The notes below the pieces were generated by a model. That model saw nothing but the letters and a program-made list of their open reading frames with translations, did no database searches and was not told where the DNA came from. Positions 1 to 4,859 of a stretch of 5,659 nt of DNA are shown here, piece by piece. The stretch is from Actinomycetota bacterium (GTDB lineage Bacteria > Actinomycetota > Acidimicrobiia > Acidimicrobiales > RAAP-2): assembly GCA_009701115.1 (NCBI GenBank), contig WLKR01000087.1, positions 1-5,659 on the forward strand, read 5' to 3'. How positions within the stretch are numbered: position 1 is the first letter of the stretch; every line of letters begins with the position of its first letter. The position numbers and the translations under genes were made by a program.

Positions 1-1072
1 CCCACGGACCCGATCCGGCGTACATAACGACGTGGTCAATCTGATGGTCGTTGTCGAGGTTGTAATAAAAGAGCAGGTCACCCGGTTGGATTTTGTTGAG
101 GGGGATGTGGCGCATCCCGTAGTACTGCGTTGCCGCGGTACGGGGAATGCGATAGCCGGCCTGACGCCACGCCCACTGGGTCAGTCCCGAACAGTCAAAG
201 CCGTAACGAGGTGACTCGCCACCCCAGACGTAGGGCGTGCCAATGACGCTCTTCGCCGCGGCCAGGGCGGCCATGCCCGCCTTGGAACCGGCGGCTGATC
301 CGCTGACGCCCGGCTTCTTTTTGATGGCGGCGATTACTTCGTTGGCGGCGGCTTGGCCACCGACAGCGGCGGCGGCGGCGACGGCGGCCGCGACGGCCTT
401 AGTGTCACCACGCTTGGAAGCGGCCTTGGCTACGACAATCTGATAGTCAATAATCTGCCGCTTGAGTTTCTTGGTAATCGTCGCGAGTGTGGCGCGCGTG
501 TTCTCCTCGTTCGCCGCATTTTGTGCGAGCAGGCTGCGGATTTTCGCGGCTTCGGCCGACTTGGCGGCGCGCTTAGACGTTTCGCTACGCAGCGAACTGT
601 TGAGTGAAGCCTGCTGTTGCCTTAAGGAGTCGGCCAGCGAATGGAGATTGCCGAGTACCTGTTCTTCGTACTGCCTGCGGGCGTCCGAGAGGCTGATGTC
701 TTGTTGGAAGAGGGCCAGAAATTGTGCGTCGGCCGCCCCATAAACGTAAGCCCGGACCGAAGCCGTCTTCATCGATTCAGAAGTAGTGCCGAGTTGGCGA
801 CGCTTTTCAATGATCTGAACTCGCAGATTGGCGAGCTCTCTGTCGAGTTGGCCGATGACGACTTTGGAGGTGTTGTACTTCTCGGCGAGCGCTTCGCTTA
901 ACTGCTCCTGCTTAGCCAGTTTGGCCGAGAGGCTTTCGATGAGGGCGCGGGTCTGCGCAATCGTGAGAGCGTCCGCATGGCGTGCAGGGGCAATTACTAA
1001 GGGGAGGACGAGTGAGGCGACACCGACAAATACCCAGATTCGGGCCAGTGAAACCTTCCAGAGGCCGGTCAC
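1..1072 (-). CDS. Secreted coiled-coil NlpC/P60 peptidoglycan endopeptidase (C-terminus cut by window edge)
   Basis: A 357-residue open frame reads leftward off the window. The start is taken as GTG at 1072-1070, because no in-frame ATG lies upstream and a signal peptide follows at once: basic K6 and R11, a hydrophobic core at about 12-30, and an A33-D34-A35 cleavage site. Residues about 36-220 are rich in A, L, E, Q, K and R with few Gly or Pro, as expected for a long coiled coil. An Ala-rich linker (about 225-275) leads to the catalytic domain with TPYVWGG (279-285), FDCSGL (catalytic Cys294), IPRTAATQY (309-317), PGDLLFY (330-336) and DHVVMYAG (catalytic His347). The third catalytic residue and perhaps 25-30 C-terminal residues lie outside the window. 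Family knowledge: such C40 enzymes cut the D-Glu-diaminopimelate bond of stem peptides outside the membrane. The layout resembles RipA/RipC/PcsB-type division hydrolases, some of which are gated by FtsEX; that partnership is inference. Three Leu codons are the rare TTA (residues 25, 58, 150). Confidence 0.93.
   Translation of the reverse strand, partial: MTGLWKVSLARIWVFVGVASLVLPLVIAPARHADALTIAQTRALIESLSAKLAKQEQLSEALAEKYNTSKVVIGQLDRELANLRVQIIEKRRQLGTTSESMKTASVRAYVYGAADAQFLALFQQDISLSDARRQYEEQVLGNLHSLADSLRQQQASLNSSLRSETSKRAAKSAEAAKIRSLLAQNAANEENTRATLATITKKLKRQIIDYQIVVAKAASKRGDTKAVAAAVAAAAAVGGQAAANEVIAAIKKKPGVSGSAAGSKAGMAALAAAKSVIGTPYVWGGESPRYGFDCSGLTQWAWRQAGYRIPRTAATQYYGMRHIPLNKIQPGDLLFYYNLDNDHQIDHVVMYAGSGPW
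365..397 (-). repeat. Polyalanine-coding GCC/GGC triplet tract in the NlpC/P60 linker
   Basis: The plus strand carries a run of GGC triplets interrupted by GAC (368-379 is four pure GGC units). Read on the minus strand it codes almost only Ala and Val (residues about 226-236) between the coiled coil and the catalytic domain. Such a tract can change length by slippage, and a flexible Ala-rich spacer tolerates this. It is a simple-sequence feature, not a mobile repeat. Confidence 0.6.
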
Positions 1073-1079
1073 GTTAAAC

Positions 1080-1085
1080 AGGCTA
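1080..1085 (-). promoter_or_regulatory. Candidate -10 element (TAGCCT) for leaderless transcription of the NlpC/P60 gene
   Basis: On the minus strand TAGCCT fits the actinobacterial -10 pattern TANNNT and ends 7 bases before the GTG start at 1072. A transcript starting there would begin at or next to the start codon, and no clear Shine-Dalgarno sequence lies at a normal distance. I see no convincing -35 hexamer. The same GTAGCCTG 8-mer precedes the gene on the other side of the tRNA. Transcription itself is inferred. Confidence 0.4.
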
Positions 1086-1204
1086 CCGGCGTCTTGCGGA
1101 GAAATCAGGACAGGTAATGGCAGTCGCCGAATTTCTCGGTCTGAAAACTGCCGAGTTCTCGCAACGGTTGTGGAGGTATTACGGTGGGGTCGTCGTGTTG
1201 ACGT

Positions 1205-1277
1205 GGGGGCGTAGCCCAATGGCAGAGGCAAGGCGCTTAAACCGCCTCCAGTGAGGGTTCGAGTCCCTCCGCCCCTA
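1205..1277 (+). tRNA. tRNA with UAA anticodon, Leu-like D-arm but short (class I) variable loop; tRNA-Leu(UAA) or unusual isoacceptor
   Basis: The cloverleaf reads: acceptor 1205-1211 with 1270-1276 (six Watson-Crick pairs plus a G.U at pair 1-72), TA at positions 8-9, D-arm 1214-1229 (3-bp stem GCC/GGC, loop containing GG), anticodon stem 1231-1235 with 1243-1247 (5 perfect pairs), loop CTTAAAC, variable loop CCAGT (1248-1252), T-stem GAGGG/CCCTC with loop TTCGAGT, and discriminator A1277. No CCA is encoded. The anticodon UAA reads UUA Leu codons. The D-loop AATGGCAGA and A73 match what bacterial tRNA-Leu uses, but bacterial tRNA-Leu normally has a variable arm of more than 10 nt, absent here. 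The flanking bases ACGT on each side extend the acceptor pairing to 11 bp. That it is a tRNA gene is near certain; the amino acid it accepts is less so. Confidence 0.88.
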
Positions 1278-1313
1278 CGTGAACCGCATTCGGTCGCGCT
1301 GGCCGGTCTTTAG

Positions 1314-1319
1314 TAGCCT
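1314..1319 (+). promoter_or_regulatory. Candidate -10 element (TAGCCT) for leaderless transcription of the 1326 gene and downstream operon
   Basis: TAGCCT fits TANNNT and is followed by exactly 6 bases and then the GTG start at 1326, the spacing expected if transcription starts on the G of the start codon. The only purine-rich stretch before the start (GAAGG) ends one base from GTG, too close to be a good ribosome binding site. No convincing -35 is seen. If real, it could serve the membrane-protein, manC and galE genes together. Confidence 0.42.
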
Positions 1320-1325
1320 GAAGGC

Positions 1326-2168
1326 GTGGCAAAGAGCAATTCAGGTAAATGGGTTAGTCGAGTCGGCGCAGCTGGTGGCGGTAAGGCCTACCAAAAGTCG
1401 CGACCTATGAACTACTACGGCGCGATCACCCTCATCGTCGTGCTCGGCCTACTCACCGTCGTCTACTCGCGTTACGAGTACCAGAATCCCGCTAGTGCCG
1501 AGGCTCCCGCCATTGGCACCACCTGGTTCGCGGCCTTTAACGGCGAAGCCTGTGGAACCACCATGCCGGCCCTGGTTGCTGATGCCGACACGGCCACGAA
1601 TGGTCTCCTCGTGACCCAAAAGAACGTTCTCGTTATCTCGCCGAAGGTCGCCGAAGAGGCGGGCCGTAACGCCACGTTGGCCAAGTTCATGGACCAGCAT
1701 TCCGGTTTGAGTTACGCGAACAACACGGTCAAGTTTCCCGTTCCCACCGAGTGGATTCCCTCGCCGGCTGAGTACAAGGACGGTTCGAAGTGCCCCAAGG
1801 GCTCGAAGTACGCCGGCCAAGTCGGACACTTCGGGATCGCCTACTGGTCGCAGTTCGGCCAAAAAGATCCCGTCATCACGACCAATCCCGCATCGGTCAA
1901 GTTCACCGACTTGATGCGCATCACGTTCTTCTTTGCCCCCGACGGCGTCAAGCCCAGTCAGCCCAGCACGGAGACCCTGGCCTACATGGTTCAACTCCAG
2001 CAGGCCACTAACGGTTCCGGTACGACGACCACTATTCCTGGTTCGCTCGTGACCTCCACCACCGTGGTGAACATCCCGACGACAACAGTCCCATCGACAT
2101 CGACATCGTCATCGACCGTTCCCTCGACGACCGTCGCGCCCGCTTCGACCACCACGACTGTTAAGTAG
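1326..2168 (+). CDS. Single-pass membrane protein with extracytoplasmic domain and Ser/Thr-rich tail, function unknown
   Basis: 280 residues from a GTG start. The N-terminus (1-28) is basic (K3, K8, R12, K20, K24, R26), followed by one hydrophobic segment at about 30-48, so the likely topology is N-in with residues 50-280 outside. The outer domain (about 60-225) has two cysteines, C76 and C156, which could form a disulfide, and an EEAGRNATLAKF stretch at 110-121. Residues 230-280 are almost only Thr, Ser, Val and Pro, typical of an exposed, possibly O-glycosylated tail. I do not recognise a named family. From memory it loosely resembles conserved actinobacterial membrane proteins that carry a GIHTHGDGLIHIHP-like His motif followed by AGKNATLG; here the equivalent stretch (92-107) has no His. 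That resemblance is unverified. The stop is 8 bases before manC, so co-transcription is likely, hinting at a cell-envelope role. Confidence 0.82.
   Translation: MAKSNSGKWVSRVGAAGGGKAYQKSRPMNYYGAITLIVVLGLLTVVYSRYEYQNPASAEAPAIGTTWFAAFNGEACGTTMPALVADADTATNGLLVTQKNVLVISPKVAEEAGRNATLAKFMDQHSGLSYANNTVKFPVPTEWIPSPAEYKDGSKCPKGSKYAGQVGHFGIAYWSQFGQKDPVITTNPASVKFTDLMRITFFFAPDGVKPSQPSTETLAYMVQLQQATNGSGTTTTIPGSLVTSTTVVNIPTTTVPSTSTSSSTVPSTTVAPASTTTTVK
2093..2116 (+). repeat. Four tandem ATCGAC-type hexamers coding the Ser/Thr tail
   Basis: Four consecutive hexamers, three ATCGAC and one ATCGTC, lie in the part coding residues about 256-264 of the membrane protein. Related TCGAC units continue to about 2160. 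The repeat probably arose by slippage in a low-complexity tail where length is not constrained. Confidence 0.55.
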
Positions 2169-2176
2169 TTTTCACC

Positions 2177-3202
2177 ATGCGCGCGGTAATCCTCGTGGGT
2201 GGTGAAGGGACCCGCCTTCGGCCCCTTACGTACCGTGCCCCCAAGCAGATGTTGCCGATTGTCGGCGTGCCGATGCTCGAGCGCGTCTTGGCCAATCTCG
2301 CCAAACACGGTGTTACTGAAGCCGTGCTTTCCCTTGGATATCTCCCCGATCGCTTCATCGCGGCCTACCCCGAACACACCGTGGCCGGGGTGCACGTCAC
2401 CTACGCCGTGGAACCTTCACCCCTCGACACGGCCGGGGCCATTCGCTTCGCCGCCCTCGATGCCGGCATTAACGAAACGTTCATTGTGGTTAACGGTGAC
2501 GTGCTCACCGACCTCGACGTCACGCGCCTGATTGCCTTTCACCGTGAGCGCGGCGCCGAGGCGACGATTGCCCTGCACCCCGTTGAGGATCCCTCGAGGT
2601 TCGGCGTGGTGCCCACGCACCCCGACGGTCGCGTGATTGCCTTTGTCGAAAAGCCCCCGCGGGACGAAGCGCCGACTAATGAGATCAACGCCGGAACCTA
2701 CGTGCTCGAGCCGTCGGTCTTAGAGACGATTCCAGCCGATGTGCGCGTCTCGGTGGAGCGCCAGACCTTCCCTGGACTCGTAGAGCGCGGTTCGCTCTAC
2801 GCCCTGGCCGATGACTCCTACTGGCTCGACACCGGAACACCCCAGGCCTACCTCGAAGCCCACCGCGACATCTTGGAGTCCCGTCGACCCGTGCCTCTCG
2901 CAACGCCGGTCGCCAACTTCAACTGGGTCCACGAGAGCGCCCAGGTGGCTAACGCCACACTGTCGCTCGCCACGATTGATCGCGACTGCATCATTGGATC
3001 CAACGTGACAATTGAGAACTCGGTCCTGCTGCCCGGTGCCATCGTGCACGAGGGCGCCACCATTCGCGACTCCATCATCGGACCCGGCGCCACGATTGGT
3101 CGCGGGGCCATCCTTGAGGCCACCTGTGTTATTGGCGGCGGCGTTACGGTGCCCGGTGGTTCCATCCTGCGCGGTGAGGTTCGCCTCGGAGGACCCGAGT
3201 GA
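2177..3202 (+). CDS. manC: Mannose-1-phosphate guanylyltransferase (GDP-mannose pyrophosphorylase) or closely related sugar-1-phosphate nucleotidyltransferase
   Basis: 341 residues. The N-terminal nucleotidyltransferase fold shows the signature GGEGTRLRPLT (8-18) with APKQMLP (21-27), NGD (106-108, metal-binding Asp108), EKP (158-160), NAG (171-173) and YWLDTGTP (215-222, Asp218). From about 253 to 335 hexapeptide-type repeats (for example IIGSNV, IIGPGATIG, VIGGGVTVPGG) form a left-handed beta-helix. Family knowledge: these enzymes join NTP and a sugar-1-phosphate to give NDP-sugar and pyrophosphate in the cytoplasm. The length and arrangement match mycobacterial GDP-mannose pyrophosphorylase (Rv3264c, called manB there). 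Glucose-1-phosphate thymidylyl- or uridylyltransferase activity cannot be excluded from sequence alone. The ATG at 2177 places the GG motif at the usual distance from the N-terminus. No Shine-Dalgarno is visible, and TAGTTT at 2166-2171 is a possible but slightly too close -10. The gene overlaps galE by 4 bases. Confidence 0.88.
   Translation: MRAVILVGGEGTRLRPLTYRAPKQMLPIVGVPMLERVLANLAKHGVTEAVLSLGYLPDRFIAAYPEHTVAGVHVTYAVEPSPLDTAGAIRFAALDAGINETFIVVNGDVLTDLDVTRLIAFHRERGAEATIALHPVEDPSRFGVVPTHPDGRVIAFVEKPPRDEAPTNEINAGTYVLEPSVLETIPADVRVSVERQTFPGLVERGSLYALADDSYWLDTGTPQAYLEAHRDILESRRPVPLATPVANFNWVHESAQVANATLSLATIDRDCIIGSNVTIENSVLLPGAIVHEGATIRDSIIGPGATIGRGAILEATCVIGGGVTVPGGSILRGEVRLGGPE
3187..3193 (+). 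promoter_or_regulatory. Strong ribosome binding site for galE (CGGAGGA)
   Basis: GGAGGA lies inside the last codons of manC, 5 bases before the GTG at 3199, and fixes that GTG as the galE start. It is the only textbook Shine-Dalgarno I see in the window, suggesting that galE, an internal operon gene, relies on ribosome binding while the genes at transcript starts may be leaderless. Confidence 0.75.
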
Positions 3203-4152
3203 GAGTTCTCGTTACGGGCGTAGCGGGATTCATTGGCTCCAACACGGCCGAACTGTTGCTGGAGGCCGGACACGAGGTCGTCGGCATCGACAACCACTCC
3301 TCGTCTCTGCCAGACAACGTTCCGGCCGGCATTGAGTTCCACGAAGGTCGCAGTGGGGACCAGGATCTCATTCGTTCACTCGGCGATCTCGACGCCTGCA
3401 TTCACTTCGCCGCCCACATTGAGGCGGGGGAGTCGATGCACGTTCCCGAAAAGTTCTTCCGCAACAACGTGGCCGAATCACTGCAGCTGCTCGAGGTGCT
3501 CGTCGAACAACACGTGGCGAAGTTTGTCTTCTCCTCCACGGCCACCGTCTACGGACCGGAAGTGACGTTGCCAATCGACGAGACCCACCACGTCGAACCT
3601 CAGAACCCCTACGGCCAGTCCAAGTACATGGTGGAGCAGGCCCTCGACTGGTTGGCTCGCCAGGGACGTATCAACGTGGCCCGTCTGCGGTACTTCAACG
3701 CGGCCGGCGGCACGCTGTCTCATCCCGAACTGCACACGCCCGAGACCCACCTCATTCCAATCTTGTTGGCGGCGGCCGCCGGTGATCGTGAGTTTGTTTC
3801 GCTCTACGGCACCGACTACGACACGCCCGACGGCACCTGCATTCGTGACTACGTGCACGTCAAGGACTTGGCGGCTGCCCACATCCTCGCCCTCGACGTG
3901 TTGAACCGGGAGAGCAATCTCGTGCTGAACCTCGGTACCGGTACGGGATACTCCAACCTGCAGATGATTGAAGCGGTGGAGCGAGTGACCGGTCAGACGT
4001 TGGACGTTCGACGCACGGACCGCCGACCCGGTGACTTAGCGGCCTCGGTGGCCTGCAACGACAAGGCCAAAGCGGTGCTCGGCTGGGAACTGCGCTATTC
4101 GGATCTCGACACGCTGATTAGCGACGCCTGGGCCAGCTACCGCACCCACTAA
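3199..4152 (+). CDS. galE: UDP-glucose 4-epimerase (extended SDR family)
   Basis: 317 residues, slightly shorter than the 338 of E. coli GalE. The Rossmann NAD-binding motif is GVAGFIG (7-13) with Asp31 after the second strand. The active site is SSTATVYG (112-119, Thr114 at the catalytic Ser/Thr position) and YGQSK (Tyr138, Lys142). The substrate region shows YFNAAGG (165-171) and PETHLIP (181-187), and CIRDYVHVKDLA (214-225) is a GalE hallmark. Family knowledge: the enzyme interconverts UDP-glucose and UDP-galactose in the cytoplasm through a 4-keto intermediate with bound NAD. The GTG start overlaps the manC stop (GTGA) and has a strong ribosome binding site, so the two are translated from one message. 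Overlap with a GDP-mannose-type enzyme points to supply of precursors for cell-wall galactan, mannan or exopolysaccharide rather than to galactose catabolism; no galK or galT is in view. A related 4-epimerase acting on UDP-GlcNAc is possible. Confidence 0.92.
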   Translation: MRVLVTGVAGFIGSNTAELLLEAGHEVVGIDNHSSSLPDNVPAGIEFHEGRSGDQDLIRSLGDLDACIHFAAHIEAGESMHVPEKFFRNNVAESLQLLEVLVEQHVAKFVFSSTATVYGPEVTLPIDETHHVEPQNPYGQSKYMVEQALDWLARQGRINVARLRYFNAAGGTLSHPELHTPETHLIPILLAAAAGDREFVSLYGTDYDTPDGTCIRDYVHVKDLAAAHILALDVLNRESNLVLNLGTGTGYSNLQMIEAVERVTGQTLDVRRTDRRPGDLAASVACNDKAKAVLGWELRYSDLDTLISDAWASYRTH

Positions 4153-4859
4153 CGAAAGAGATCTTCGGCGGCCCGTCGAATGACATTTTCGCTGATACTG
4201 CCCTCACCAAAGACGCTGGGATCAATACCGCGCACAATCGCAAACGGCGTTCCGGCCGCTTTGCCCAACACGAGATTGACCGCGCCAGCGATCTCGTCGG
4301 CCACGGCCACTTCGGTCGCTTCCAAGACGCGGCCCGTGGCGTCCGTGGTGCCCCGTAGATCAAGCACGGGCTTGATCCCGGCCACGCCGAGGGCGACGTC
4401 GGTAACGCCCGAGCGCCAGACGCGTCCGAAGGTGTCGGTGACGATGACGCCAACCGAGACGCCGAGTCGACGTTGTACGTCGCCACGGATACGACGGGCT
4501 GAACGGTCGGGGTCGACGGGCAACAACACGGCCGTGTTCTCGGCCGTGTTCGAAAGATCAATGCCGGCGTTGGCGCAGATAAATCCGTGGTGGGTTTCCA
4601 CGATGTGCAGGGTGCCCCGGCGACGCAGTACCCGCTTGGACTCTTGCAGGATGAGGCGAACCTTGTCTTCATCAGTTCCGTCGAAGGGCACGGTTCGGCC
4701 TTCGGACTTGCTGACTACTTTGCTCGTGACGGTGAGGATGTCTCCGTCTTGGAGTGTCAGCTCCGAAGTAGCCAGCGCACTAACGATGGCCTCAGCCAGC
4801 GAATCGTTCTCCGCAATCTCCGGAACGCCGCGCAGCGCCCAGATCTGCAACGTGCTCAC
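4149..4859 (-). CDS. cofE: Coenzyme F420-0:L-glutamate ligase, standalone CofE domain
   Basis: 236 residues. Recognisable CofE features in order: GDILTVTSKVVSKSEGR (39-55), HHGFICANAGIDLSN (90-104, with Asp101), LLPVDPDRSA (112-121), VIVTDTFGRVWR (138-149, Asp142) and GVAGI (158-162). The Asp residues correspond to the metal/GTP site known in the archaeal enzyme. Family knowledge: CofE uses GTP to add L-glutamates to F420-0, the second one by gamma linkage, in the cytoplasm. The length is that of a single domain; mycobacterial FbiB is about 450 residues because it carries an extra C-terminal nitroreductase-like FMN domain, absent here. The GTG start overlaps the cofD stop by 4 bases (GTGA on the minus strand) and has no clear Shine-Dalgarno, so translation is probably coupled to cofD. 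The stop codon overlaps that of convergent galE. Confidence 0.94.
   Translation of the reverse strand: MSTLQIWALRGVPEIAENDSLAEAIVSALATSELTLQDGDILTVTSKVVSKSEGRTVPFDGTDEDKVRLILQESKRVLRRRGTLHIVETHHGFICANAGIDLSNTAENTAVLLPVDPDRSARRIRGDVQRRLGVSVGVIVTDTFGRVWRSGVTDVALGVAGIKPVLDLRGTTDATGRVLEATEVAVADEIAGAVNLVLGKAAGTPFAIVRGIDPSVFGEGSISENVIRRAAEDLFR
4358..4377. repeat. Perfect 8-bp inverted repeat with 4-base loop inside cofE
   Basis: GATCAAGC and GCTTGATC flank the loop ACGG. The repeat lies within the codons for the KPVLDL stretch of CofE (about residues 161-167). It could form a hairpin in the cofE message or in read-through RNA from galE. No T-run follows on either strand, so it is not a standard intrinsic terminator. 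It may simply reflect codon choice. Confidence 0.35.

Noticed and set aside
365..397. GGC triplet tract as a possible frameshift or phase-variation site
   Set aside because: Triplet slippage keeps the frame, so it can change only linker length, not switch the gene on and off.
1198..1203. TTGACG resembling a -35 box just before the tRNA
   Set aside because: A matching -10 would fall inside the tRNA gene, and its own bases ACG take part in the extended tRNA stem. No paired -10 is seen.
1449..1994. 181-residue minus-strand open frame opposite the membrane protein gene
   Set aside because: The plus-strand frame has a start with promoter-like context, a clean membrane segment and an operon position. 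The antisense frame has no motif or upstream signal.
3532..3540. Thr114 in GalE where E. coli has catalytic Ser
   Set aside because: Thr at this position is common in bacterial GalE and other extended SDR proteins and does not suggest loss of activity.
4530..4551. Direct repeat of GGCCGTGTTC with 12-base period in cofE
   Set aside because: Only two copies, in frame, coding a normal stretch of CofE (SNTAENTA); probably chance or a small old duplication.
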